This document shows, piece by piece, positions 23,460 to 33,972 of a stretch of DNA of 64,000 bases (the stretch's first letter is position 1; each line of letters starts with the position of its first letter). Both the position numbers and the translations under genes were made by a program. Source of the stretch: Stenocarpella maydis (Eukaryota; Ascomycota; Sordariomycetes; Diaporthales; Diaporthaceae). The notes beneath the pieces were generated by a model that saw nothing but the letters and a program-made list of their open reading frames with translations, did not search any database and was not told the DNA's origin. The DNA lies in contig NQMI01000009.1 in assembly GCA_002270565.1 (NCBI GenBank), forward strand, positions 602,420 to 666,419. The letters run 5' to 3'.

Positions 23460-24844
23460 CTTGATGCTTGTCTAGGTGTAACACCAAGCAACACTGCTTG
23501 CACCTCGTGAACGAGGACGGTTCCGGATGGATGACCGCACGTACCCTCGACTCAGAAATACACATGCTGGATCAAGCAGGAGCAGTGACTTATATCCTTC
23601 TTATATCCGGCGCGCCCAAGACCCATCACCAATTTCGCATCGCAATCGGTAGACTGCGAAGACGGCGGTAACATTGCTTGGGTTGCAGCCCGGGAGCTCA
23701 CGAATAACACGTGCATTGCGGTGCGTCCAATGAAGTCTCGAGATAGCAAACTTAAAAGGTTCGGTTGTTGGGAAGGGGTTTGATGGAATTCTCGGAGCAT
23801 GACAGGTCGAAGGACTGAAAAAGGCACTTATTTCCGTGATATTGGCAAAAGTTCTCGGCAATGGGCCGACGGTTAACCTACACAGCAACCAAGATCCGAG
23901 GGTCCCATCGCAGGAACGTAGTTCATGACAGCTTCGGCTGTGAAGTCCGGACAGGGGTCTTGGGCGCAACCAGATTGGGACCGTTTTGTCCCTTTCGCGA
24001 ATGTCGGTAGATCAATTTCCGAATGCGACGGTGGATCTTGTCCCTGACAGCTCTCGCAAGCAGGAAACGATGTCATACCCCTGAGCCATTAGTGGAGATA
24101 ATACCCATAACTTATGCCCTCTAGGACAACAGCTAACCGCAAGACCTTGGCTGTCAGACTCGGTTGACATCCGATTTCTTTCCACACCATCCTGATTTTG
24201 GGATTCATCTCGACTAACTGCAGAATCTATTTTCGAAGCAGCGGCTTTTGCCGGTAGTCATTACCAAAATGCCTACCTAGGTAGGTATGGGCCCCTGGCA
24301 TAGCCATTGTCAGCATGGAATGCTCCTAGCATGACATCAGTCTTCCACAGGACCTGGAACGGACAAGCTATGAAGAATACTATCACAATTCTAGCAAATC
24401 AGCCCTGTACGGACAGATGGTAGCAGCCGTAGGACAGAGTCTCACTCTGGCCACCCTTTTTATGTTTTGCTTTTCAAACTCTAACAAATAGCACGACGAG
24501 CACCCCACCTCGCGGCGCTATTCAAGTTGACCGCCTTGGTCGATCGTAGCGTTGAATCTGTGCAGTATACCCTCGGTGCCGGGTGGCTGCAACATTGCTA
24601 TGACTGTCTTGCTAGAGTGTCCTCTACTCGCTCACGGTCGAGTTCGGATCCCGATTCTAAATTATGAGGCAAAGTCTTTCAGCTGTTCGATATTTCAGCT
24701 CCAATTGCTTTCAGTTGTCAATCTCGCTTGCTCTCCAGATTCTGGCGCGCAACACCATACGTCCCTGCTGTTCAAGGTTATTTATCTTTTGGGTAATTGA
24801 TGTCACCACATTTCAGCTAGTACCATACATCTCCACTCTCTCTC
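23460..24844. other. Intergenic: lyase promoter and TauD gene 3' flank
   Basis: Several short ORFs on both strands have no family resemblance. A perfect 14-bp palindrome cctacctaggtagg lies at 24272-24285. No RNA gene was seen. Confidence 0.5.
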
Positions 24845-26484
24845 TCAGTGACCTTTCCCAGCATTCCGCACAAAAGGTTCCAGGGGCAAGAGCTCCTTCT
24901 CGGGATCTATACCTTCATAGAGCTGGTTCCACCTCCATTGTATCACCTCAGGTGTCTTCCAAGCATATTCCGGATCTCTCAGCCACAACCGAAGGAGACT
25001 GCAATATTCAGAGTCAGCTTTCCAAGAACCAAGGAAGGAGATCCATTTAAATAGAGGGTGAATCAGGGCACAGTGTGACCATGGCACCTGAGATATCGGC
25101 TCTGGGGGGGGTGTCTGTTGTTCCCAAGTGGGTTTGAAATGACTCCGAAAGCTGCTTACTGTCGTCTGGTTCATGTTAGCAGGTGCGGATAGAATTTATT
25201 GGACATGTCTCGTAAAATACGCATACCTTTTCTCCTCTCCGTCAACAAAACCGTCTCTGGCATGGAAAAGTGCGAGGTTGTTTACGTATTGAATGTCACC
25301 TTTCTCGAAGTGGGTGTTCACACAGAACTTCTCCCCCAAAAAGTGCAGCGCATCAAGAGCTTCTGCCTGTGCCTCACTGATCGCGGGTATCTCTGGGTTG
25401 CGCGGAAGCTGACCGAAGCCCACGAAATAACGCCTCGCATATTGAAGGACCACACGTTCCGGTGTATCCTGGGTGGCAGGTTGGTGGAACAGCAATGGTC
25501 TCTCAGTGAACTTCTTCTCGGCGTCCTTTTCAAACCTGCATCAAGATAGTCATGTCAGCGCCTCGAATGAGCCAATGCGGAGCCCTGATCCGGGCCCAGC
25601 AGGGGGGCAATACTTACACCTCCATGTCCCACGGCTGACTGAGGGTGTGTATCAGGTCTGGGCGATTGCCGGCGAGCTCATTGTACAATCGCCAAGTTGA
25701 AGCCAGCTTGCTCGCACCCCCTTCAAGTGCAGTCTCGAGTGCGAAAAGGCTTACGATGTCTCCTGAGTCCGTGTGGAATACTTGCTTGTCGGTCGTGTAC
25801 GCAGGCGAGCCAATGCTGCCGTTTAGTTCTGGCAGATTACTGAGGTCCTTGATGTGCGTGAGGACGACGTCTGCTGGACTGCCATCAAAGGGGCTGAGGT
25901 GGTCCTGGCGGCCACGTCGGGGGGCGATATGGGACGACAATCCAGCATAGATAATGATATTCTCCTCGCGAGTGTGCTCATCGACTCTCAGTCCCCGGAT
26001 GACGAAGAATCCATGGCCAAAATGCAATTCATGAGAGAGGCGGCGAAGTTCACCGTGCAGCTGGGGGAGTGGGAAAGTGGCCTCTGTAACGTGTGAAGTA
26101 CCAAGTCCGAGTGCTGGCGGAAATTCCAGATGTCGTCAGCAAAGCTTCACAATATTTAAGGCCGGGCAGCGCATTATGCATGCTGAACTAACACCTGAAG
26201 TGCTCCACGGCCTGGTCGATCTCGGCCAACTGGCTATCGCTGAGGACATAAGTCCAGTCGTAGGTCTGCGCCAGTTTGTCGCCCTCCCACACCAAGTCGC
26301 CGCTGAGTTGACCAGGAAAGCCTCGTGGTAAAGATTTAGGCAGATTCTCGCTCTGTTCCCTCCGCGTAGCCCGGGCCTGATACTTGTAGTCTGGAGCGTA
26401 GGAAATATCTGGCTGCCCCGGCGGCGCCTTGGCTTTCGGGGTAGAGAAGGCGGATGCAACAGGGTTTGTGATCGCAGCGGCCAT
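24845..26484 (-). CDS. TauD/TfdA-family Fe(II)/2-oxoglutarate dioxygenase
   Basis: Model: exons 26484-26193, 26113-25618, 25535-25227, 24998-24845, giving 416 aa in frame. Introns are 79, 82, 228 bp or close, with GT-AG ends. The donor at 26192 (exon end AGGT) was chosen over CAG|GTGTTAG because it joins HFR-S-LGLG in frame. Features: a fungal N-terminal extension (1-95), FPLPQLHGEL at 111-120, GFFVIRGL at 132-139, and the iron-binding H211-T-D213 in QVFHTDSGD. The C-terminal part has NNLALFHARDGF and LLRLWLRDPEYAW. Family members oxidise small acids such as taurine or related compounds with 2-oxoglutarate and O2. The substrate cannot be read from sequence; cytosolic location is inferred from the lack of a signal peptide. 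Confidence 0.85.
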
Positions 26485-26957
26485 GATGGAGCTGCCGTGC
26501 CACTTAGGTCTGGCACATGGAGCATGCGAGGAATCTCAAGTGCCGAATATCTCCGTTGGTCGTCATTGACTAGGTAACCATGTGGAGAGGGAGATGGCGC
26601 CATAGCAGGTGACCTCGGCTCGCGTGAGGGGACAGGGGGGCTATGTACTTCCACCGTGCCGGGCCAGGGTTGAAGCCAACAGCCAATCTTTGTAGGGAAG
26701 TATATGAGCCTTCAGGATTCAGCAACCGGCTCTCAGTCTTTTTATGCTTTCGGTTTGCACTGCTTGCGTCCGCAAAGATGCCCCCAGGGATTTGTAGATT
26801 TCAAAGGCTGCTATAGCTGGCTTGGGGTCCGAGCCTTGCCATTCCAATGCTGAAACTGATGAGACTGGCAATCACTCTATAAGAGATGGATGGACTCAGT
26901 CATATAGTTTGAAACTTAATCACAACATGCCTGATGGTGAGCAGTTACTTGTTGCAT
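26485..26957. other. Intergenic between TauD and GNAT genes
   Basis: Promoter side of the TauD gene and 3' flank of the acetyltransferase. No coding or RNA feature could be supported. Confidence 0.4.
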
Positions 26958-27743
26958 TTAAGACGCAGTCGTCTTGGCTCCTCGGCCGGTCCGCATGAAC
27001 AGGTTCGGTGGCAAGATGCGCCCTTTGATGACATCCTCGTCAACTCTGTACTCAACATCTGCCACCGGCTTGAAACCCATTTTCACGTATACATGCCGTC
27101 CCATGGCTGATGCCTCGGTTGTAGCCTCCAACCCACCCCGCTTCTCAGCCTCTTCCATCCCCCACTGAACCAACTTGAGCGCGATGCCTCTGCGTTGGAA
27201 TGCAGGGTCAACCACGCATAGATCCAACACAAAAGTAGCTGGGGGGCTCGCCAAACTCTTCGACTGTACTGTTTCCACACGCTGCTTGACCAGAGAAGCA
27301 TATGCCTGGCTCAGAAACCGCTGCTCCGCGGCATTTCCGGGATAAAGGGCTTCCAGGTCAAGACTTTTGCTGAGGTCTGTAGAAGGCGTGTCCCCGTATC
27401 CTTCAACGACTGATAATTGCGCCCATATGGCAAAACCGACTAGTATGCGACGATCGGGGTGTTGCGGATCAGGCAGGCTCGCCTTGAGAAACACCGTATT
27501 AGGATTGCCATCCTTGTTTATAGTTGTTGACTTCCATCGGTCTGCTAGTTGGGCTGCTCCTGCTGCCTTGCCTTTGGCTGTGTCCCACCCAGGGTTCATG
27601 GCCGTCCATACTGCATCATTGATTTGATCGCCGAAGCATTTGGCTGCGCTTTCAAATGCGGGCGTGAAATCCTCGGTATTGTTGATGACCTCTATCCTCA
27701 GGCCCGCCGCCCTGTCTGCATTATGTCCGTCTCGAGTGGTCAT
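26958..27743 (-). CDS. GNAT-family N-acetyltransferase
   Basis: Single-exon 261-aa protein. The acetyl-CoA binding motif A is clear: LDLCVVDPAFQRRGIALKLV (about 173-192) with QRRGIA at 183-188, preceded by strand beta4. RHVYVKMGF near 215-223 matches motif B. The N-terminal third (FTPAFESAAKCFGDQINDAV) is typical of fungal GNATs annotated only as acyl-CoA N-acyltransferases. It would transfer an acetyl group to an amine on an unknown small molecule or protein. No signal peptide. It is head-to-tail with the TauD gene at a distance of 473 bp, which gives no strong functional link. Confidence 0.85.
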   Translation of the reverse strand: MTTRDGHNADRAAGLRIEVINNTEDFTPAFESAAKCFGDQINDAVWTAMNPGWDTAKGKAAGAAQLADRWKSTTINKDGNPNTVFLKASLPDPQHPDRRILVGFAIWAQLSVVEGYGDTPSTDLSKSLDLEALYPGNAAEQRFLSQAYASLVKQRVETVQSKSLASPPATFVLDLCVVDPAFQRRGIALKLVQWGMEEAEKRGGLEATTEASAMGRHVYVKMGFKPVADVEYRVDEDVIKGRILPPNLFMRTGRGAKTTAS

Positions 27744-28221
27744 TCTTCTTGTGTACGGTGGACTTCAAGTTCTCTGCTCTGTACGTTTTGATCTCCACCT
27801 GTGATAATCGAAGGCGACCATGAGAAGCGGGAACATTTGAAGTGTCGTAAAACTTGAGCAAGTTTGCTGGTCATCTAAGTAGGTATTTATTAATGGAGCT
27901 CAAACAGGGATTATACGTAATCAGGGCTTGGCAACAGGCCCCCTCAGCGCTGGGGAATCAAGCGTTTGTTAGGTAAGTCCCTACCTAGATAGTATTAGTA
28001 GCCGGTTGACTCGGGTGATCGTGGCCAGGATTGTGTACCAGACTGTGAGGATTCAACGACCAAAGTAGTTAATTCAAGGAGCATATCACTCAGCTCCTAC
28101 CACCATGAACATTGCTACCTATATGATCTTATATATGGAAATTCCAAACTAACAGCAATCAACAAAGCTGAAGATAGCAATTTCATAAGCACGCAACTGC
28201 GCTTCTCAATACCTAGATAGA
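27744..28221. other. Intergenic before the Fot1-like element
   Basis: Promoter side of the acetyltransferase gene. It carries taagtaggta and tacctagata motifs at about 27874, 27970 and 28210, of the type found throughout the window. No gene seen. Confidence 0.4.
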
Positions 28222-28223
28222 TA

Positions 28224-30149
28224 AGTCGCAGCACCGTTTCACGCACCACCCCCTTCCCGCACATCCGGTTTCAGACGCCGATTTCTTGACCACCCCTACT
28301 ATACTCGATGATTCTAACCTCTATTTAGTTGCTATATTCTTATTAATTATACCATTTGAATCCTCATCCTCTTCTCTATCTTCCAGTATGCCTTATATCT
28401 CTGTTTCATGATACCTAGCTGCCGCTACCGACCTCCTCGATGGGATGTCCTAATGACAAGCGTCCAGAGACCACCATATTTCCAGGTATAGCCTATACCA
28501 TTACCTTCAAGGAATACCCACTCGTGAGGAGTATAATTCAACTTGTTAGAAGCTATTATATACTTAGGAGTCAATTTTAGCCAACTAGGCCCTTCTTTAG
28601 GGCCATCTGAGCTATCCCCTATCACATACGGCTCTCTAGTATCTTGCAAGCCATATCGCTAATGATGCTATTCCCAACGTTGCTAACCACTACCTGCTAG
28701 GAAAGAATTAAATAATATGATTCCTGATGAGAAATCCCTTAATAAAAACCCTTAAGGCTATATATATCAAATATAAACATACAAATGCAGCCATATATGA
28801 GAATATTAACCTCTTTTTTAACTACCTTAATGAACCCAAGCTCCTTAACATTCCTCTTAAATTCTAGTATAATACTGATAAGATAGGCTTCCAGAAAGTT
28901 GATAGGGAGAATTACCTTATAATAGGCTCTTTAGCGGTTAATTCAATTTTTCAAAACAGCCCTTAATTGCACATAGTATACCTTAATTAAGTGCATTAAT
29001 GGGGCCGGCAATGCTCTCAACCCTCTCGTTATCTTTAGGGGCAAATTAATATAATAATAATGGTTTCCTTCAGCTAAACTTAAGGAATTCAGAAATTAGT
29101 TATTTGCAACCTTAGAAATAGGCTGGATGAATAATTAGATAGGTCTTCTATAGCTTATAATGATATTCGAGCTAAATACCCAACCCTCTAATCCCTTATA
29201 ATAGAGGGTCCTCCTTCTTAATGGCTATGCCTTGCATACTATTGAAGAGTTTATATGGCATTACTTTAAATTAAAGATTTGGGCTGTATTTCTTCCCGCC
29301 CATACTTCCTACGTCCTTCAGCCCCTTAATGTTAGTATATTCTCTCTTTTAAAGAGGCAATATTATTAAAATTTAGCCCTCTTAATGATATAGTATAACA
29401 CTAAGGAATCCAGCAAAGAATTCTTTCTTTACGCCTATAAAAAGTCTTAGAATAGCGTTATAAAGACTACTATTATTAAGAAGGCATAGGTTATAATAGG
29501 AATTTATCCTAGAGACCAAATAAAGGCAAAAAACTCTTAACTAGTAGCCTAAAATAATAATACTATTATTACTAATAATACTAGCGGGCTAGGGAATAAT
29601 CTAATTAACTTGCAATTGGCTGCAATCAATTTAAAAATACTACATTCCTCTAGGCATATTATGGTAATTCAATTAAAATTATATAGCGTTAGTAATATTT
29701 ATAAATCCCCTACTATTTGCCTCCTCTTTCGCAAGGTCTGCAAGGGGCTTGATGAGTTAGCTACTCGTGCTATTACTATAGAGGCTGAAAATCAGGTTCT
29801 TATAGCTGCCCTGGAGTAGCAGAAGCTAAAGAAGAAGAGGAGGGTGGTCTCAGACCCAAATAAAGCCTTCGTTAGTATTACAGCTATTATAAAGGAGAGG
29901 GCTATAATGGGACTCTTAAAGGAGGAGCCCCCTGAAATACTCGAAGACCACGAGTTAGGGGATGATGATGAGGTTGAGGAAATGGAGTATATTATAGTAC
30001 ACGCTTTAGAGAGCGGGGGGTTGTTATCTGATTGTGAATAGCTTCAATAGTTATTGAGAAATTGAGTGTTAAAATAGGGGTTGATTCTTAAGGAGGTTGA
30101 AAAATCGAGTGTGCCTGAAGGGGGTGGTGCGTGAAACGGTGCTGCGACT
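28224..30149 (+). mobile_element. Fot1/pogo-type DNA transposon, RIP-inactivated, 1926 bp
   Basis: Perfect 33-bp terminal inverted repeats lie at 28224-28256 and 30117-30149 (ends agtcgcagcac and gtgctgcgact), with weaker pairing for several more bases. A TA dinucleotide flanks each end (28222-28223 and 30150-30151), the target duplication of Tc1/mariner elements. The size fits Fot1 elements (about 1.9 kb). The AT-rich interior on the plus strand retains YNTDKIGFQ, where YNMDETGFQ is usual in pogo transposases, and a Lys-rich C-terminus with DPNKAF. Many stops make it dead. The repeats themselves are not AT-rich. Confidence 0.85.
28780..30041 (+). pseudogene. Transposase relic of the Fot1/pogo element
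   Basis: Plus-strand fragments in order are NYLNEPKLLN and YNTDKIGFQKV near 28820-28905 (DDE region, Glu now Lys), a degenerate middle, and the open ends 29700-29816 and 29844-30041. The last has KKKRRVVSDPNKAF and an acidic tail (ELGDDDEVEEMEY), typical of the fungal pogo C-terminus. Multiple frameshifts or stops occur in the middle. Confidence 0.65.
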
Positions 30150-30151
30150 TA

Positions 30152-31414
30152 CCAGATGAGAGTGTCTCTGCCCTTTGCTAACTTGGCAAGTCAGTACCTA
30201 CGTTGTATAACCTAACTGCTTGTCAATTGCATTCTCATTCCCTATCACTTTAACCTGTGCCGAAATTTCTCCCCATAATTTCATCCTTGCCCAGCAGCCC
30301 CGGAAGCTAGAAATTCTAGTTATATTTCGTACCATCTCTTCAGCCGCTCGCCCTGACCTATATTCAATATTGCATTACTTCTGCTCGGTTTGGAAATTCA
30401 GCTACTCTTTCAGACTGGGTGATCAGCGTTTCGTTATGTATGGGGAACAGCTACTGGAATTTGACTCAAAAGGTCCTTCTGGCGACAGAGGCATGGCCTG
30501 AATAACCCCTCATGACACTATTGACTGGCTTAAATCTAGCGCTCAAGGCACACAATAGGGTTCGAAGAAGGTTAACCCAATGAATTACTGTTTCCCACTG
30601 TAACTCACCATGTTCAAGATTGCTTTCCCTTTAGTTGAATAGCCTTATTCAACTTGTGTCCCCTGAGCGCAACACATTCGCTTCATTGAAGCTCCTAAAG
30701 ATGGATGTGTCTGCGGAACACCAACTTTAGAACCATTCTGTGGCCTGTCCTCTGCCTCAGTTGTGTTTACATCAGTAACAAGATCAATCTTGACGCTTCC
30801 AGGGGGGCCTACTTAATCACACGAGATGCTCTCGGACCTCTCCTCACCTAGACTCTTGCGTCCGAACCCCTGATCTAGATAGAGGCTGCAACCTTACAAC
30901 ATCTTTCTCTAGCATGTGATGATCTAATGAACTAGAGCCAGCCTCGCAAAGGAAACGGACGAGTATGAAGGTGACCAGCCAGTGAGATGAGGGAAGGCAT
31001 ACACTAGCTTAAGCATCCAACCTGGAAGCCCGTGCGAACCCCTCGGCATCTCGCCTCCCGGAGCAGTCCAACTCACATTCTAGTTAGACTACGGCGTCGA
31101 TCGATCCGCAAAGCCCCAGCGACAAGCACGCTACGTGATGACGGCACCACCGACACTCGGTTCTCAGCAGACGACAAGAAACATGGAAGTGAAAGGGGGT
31201 ATGCCTTAGCCCTGGTTCCTGCCGGCCTTCTTGTATATTAAGGCGGCGCCACCCGTCTGGATCCCGACTCCCGCTATTTGACAGCTCCAGAAATAGCAAC
31301 AGCTTCACTCCCATCAATGATTCGTTCTGCTGTGAGCACCTGTTCGTCCTACTTGGCAAGTCTTGAAGTAGCAAGGTCTTTACAACCATCTCGTGATTAT
31401 ATCCCGCACTCACC
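30152..31414. other. Intergenic upstream of the epimerase-like gene
   Basis: No supported gene. Composition is balanced. The stretch just before 31415 (31380-31414) is the likely 5' UTR of the next gene. Confidence 0.4.
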
Positions 31415-33265
31415 ATGAGCATGTCTGGTGCCAACAAGTCCGCTTCGACTTTGCCAAAGTCTGTACACCATCAAACATTCCGCATCAATGCCGAAAAGTG
31501 CAGGACAACCGCGGCTGGGTTTCCTATCTGCCTGGTCACTGGGGGTGCTGGTTACATTGGGTCACACACGGTCCTAGAGCTACTCACTGCTGGCTTCGCG
31601 GTCGTTGTCGTCGACAACCTCTGCAACAGTCACATGGAGTCTCTCTGCCGTGTCCACCACATTGTGGCAAAAGAGTCTGAGAGGTGTGGAGAGACGTCAC
31701 GGGCCATCCCGCCTATTCTTTTTCACAAGGTGGATATCCGGGACGCACACACCATCAACGCAGTCTTCTCATTCTGGCAGAACCCCAAGGCTGTGCTCAG
31801 ACCGGATTTGCTCCCCATTGACATTGCGGCAATGGTGGCCAAAAAGGCTTACCCAATGCTCGATTACAAGATTGACGCCACAAAGCGTACCCAACTCACG
31901 CCCTTGGCCGGCCACCCTGAGACTCATGGAAGGATTGTTTCTGTCATCCACTTCGCTGCTCTGAAGGCGGTAGGCGAATCCATCACCAAACCATTGGACT
32001 ACTACGACACCAACATTGCTGGTCTCCTGATAATCCTCAGGGCCATCGAACAAAATAACATCAGCACATTCGTGTTTTCATCCAGTGCTACCGTGTACGG
32101 ACAAGGGCACGAGGCCGGCATCACGGAAGATACCGTACAAGTTGCTGGCAAGGGAACTGGCGGCGGTCTTCTTACTAACCCCTATGGTCGATCGAAGTGG
32201 ATCTCCGAGGAGATCATCAACGACTTCTGTGTCGCTCACCCGCAGTTCCACGCCACCTCTTTACGGTACTTCAACCCGACAGGAGCTCATCCAAGTGGTC
32301 TCATCGGTGAGGACCCCAAGGGCACTCCCAACAACATCGTTCCTGTCATTATGCAGGCCTATGCGCGGCGTCGAAGCAGGGTGCACGTCTTCGGTTCGAA
32401 CTACGACACTGCCGACGGGACCGGCGTCCGGGACTACATTCATGTGTCAGATCTCGCAAGGGGCCATCTCGCGGCTCTCCGGAAGGCTGTTGCAGATACC
32501 ATGGAGAATCCCGTTGATCGATCGCCGAACCCGTCCCCGACATCACCCAACTTCCCCGCGCACACCTCAGGCTCAAACTATCATGCCTACAACTTGGGGA
32601 CTGGCAGGGGCTACTCCGTGCTCGAAATCATCAAGGCCTTTTCCACCGCAGCCGGTACCTCTGTTCCATTCACTGTCGACGCGGCCCGTCCAGGCGATTT
32701 GGGCACCGTGACCGCTTCGCCCGACAAGGCCTCGACAGAGCTCGACTGGAGTGCCGAATTCGACCTGCAGGACATGTGCGAGGACGTCTTCAACTGGGCC
32801 TCTGCCAACCCAGGAGGCTATGAGGTCCTCCGGCGCATGTCTACGCTCTCTGGGCTTTCCAACGGCAGCGCCAATGACCTGCGCAGGGTTAGCGTCGCGT
32901 CGGGCCTTTTCGACAGCGACGACGATTACAACCACTTCGTCATGAACACAGCGCAGCGGATGTCCAGCAAGAGCTCGAGCGGCGGCTCACGTCCGCCGTC
33001 CATACGTCTCTCAGCCGGCCCTGGCTCATTTGGTGCTGCTGCTCTCGCAAAGTTCCGCAATCTGTCCATATCGTCGGGCGGAAGCGAGGAGGATAAGAGC
33101 TCTGCCTCTAGTAGCCCCACCGTACCCCGATTCAATGTTTCTTGGGAGAAGACCTCGAATCGCCCGTTGTCTATGATTGGGCCCATGACGCCAATGGTGC
33201 CAACAAGTCTGCAGTCCATGATGGAGGAAGAGGAGCCCGAGAACTCGGAGCCTGTTGCGGTCTAG
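31415..33265 (+). CDS. UDP-glucose 4-epimerase-like protein with Ser-rich C-terminal tail
   Basis: Intronless, 616 aa. An NAD-binding Rossmann fold starts with TGGAGYIGS (42-50). The extended-SDR catalytic set is present: SSSATVYG at 222-229 (Ser224), and Y257-G-R-S-K261. RYFNPTGAHPSGLIGEDP and GTGVRDYIHVSDLARGH match GalE. The core is longer than bacterial GalE (about 340 aa) because of an insertion of about 50 residues at 125-175. There is no mutarotase domain, unlike yeast Gal10. The last 130 residues are Ser-rich and probably disordered. It probably interconverts UDP-Glc and UDP-Gal in the cytosol for galactose use or galactan-containing glycans. Whether this paralog is the main epimerase is unknown. 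The first ATG is used; a second lies two codons later. Confidence 0.85.
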   Translation: MSMSGANKSASTLPKSVHHQTFRINAEKCRTTAAGFPICLVTGGAGYIGSHTVLELLTAGFAVVVVDNLCNSHMESLCRVHHIVAKESERCGETSRAIPPILFHKVDIRDAHTINAVFSFWQNPKAVLRPDLLPIDIAAMVAKKAYPMLDYKIDATKRTQLTPLAGHPETHGRIVSVIHFAALKAVGESITKPLDYYDTNIAGLLIILRAIEQNNISTFVFSSSATVYGQGHEAGITEDTVQVAGKGTGGGLLTNPYGRSKWISEEIINDFCVAHPQFHATSLRYFNPTGAHPSGLIGEDPKGTPNNIVPVIMQAYARRRSRVHVFGSNYDTADGTGVRDYIHVSDLARGHLAALRKAVADTMENPVDRSPNPSPTSPNFPAHTSGSNYHAYNLGTGRGYSVLEIIKAFSTAAGTSVPFTVDAARPGDLGTVTASPDKASTELDWSAEFDLQDMCEDVFNWASANPGGYEVLRRMSTLSGLSNGSANDLRRVSVASGLFDSDDDYNHFVMNTAQRMSSKSSSGGSRPPSIRLSAGPGSFGAAALAKFRNLSISSGGSEEDKSSASSSPTVPRFNVSWEKTSNRPLSMIGPMTPMVPTSLQSMMEEEEPENSEPVAV

Positions 33266-33972
33266 GGCGAAAGTTGCATGCGCTTCTTTTGGGAGATATC
33301 GCTGCCGGACATGGATGCTCGATTAAGTACTGGTAGCGACATGGGTACAATTTCTGTAAGAACGTGCTGATTATACGGTCCATTGTGCTACCACATGGGT
33401 TCTGCTTTGTAGAGTATCACATTTAGACGCAAGACTTTAGAAATTTATCTCTCATATCAATTTACCTGTTGTCGGAATCGGCGCAACTGCGAACATGTCA
33501 GCCGGTCTGGCAATCAACTAACAATGGGATATTGATTCGGAGCAGGGCCCAACTCCATAATGAGATTGAGCATTCAATGTCTTCGCGATAATTGAAAGAA
33601 TGTAGTGAGAGGCAGAGGACAAGGAATCTCGCTTGTTTCTAGTCTAGACGAACAACTGAATCATATTAGCATGATAGTCACAAAGCGTTTTTTCGCGGAG
33701 CGTTTTTCTCCGGACTCATTGATTCATCGATCATCAAAAACAGCATTATATAATAGCTGATCCCCGGGTCCTGTGCTGTCACTGAGTATCATCTAGCAAC
33801 CACAAGGACGGGGTGAATATCGAGATTGTGTGACTAACACTCTCGTGAGCTGAATGAAGTATTGCCTCTATAAAACTGTGGACTCCTTGCCTCGTCTTTG
33901 CTTTTCCAACCTCTTCGTTCTTCCAAGATCACCAGAAAATCAACCACAGATTTTATATTATTTTCCTACAGG
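33266..33972. other. Intergenic between the epimerase-like and glycosidase-like genes
   Basis: No gene. 33945-33972 is pyrimidine-rich and ends in cctacag just before the next ATG, so a 5' UTR intron acceptor there is possible. A TATA-like tatataatagc lies at about 33746-33756. Confidence 0.4.
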
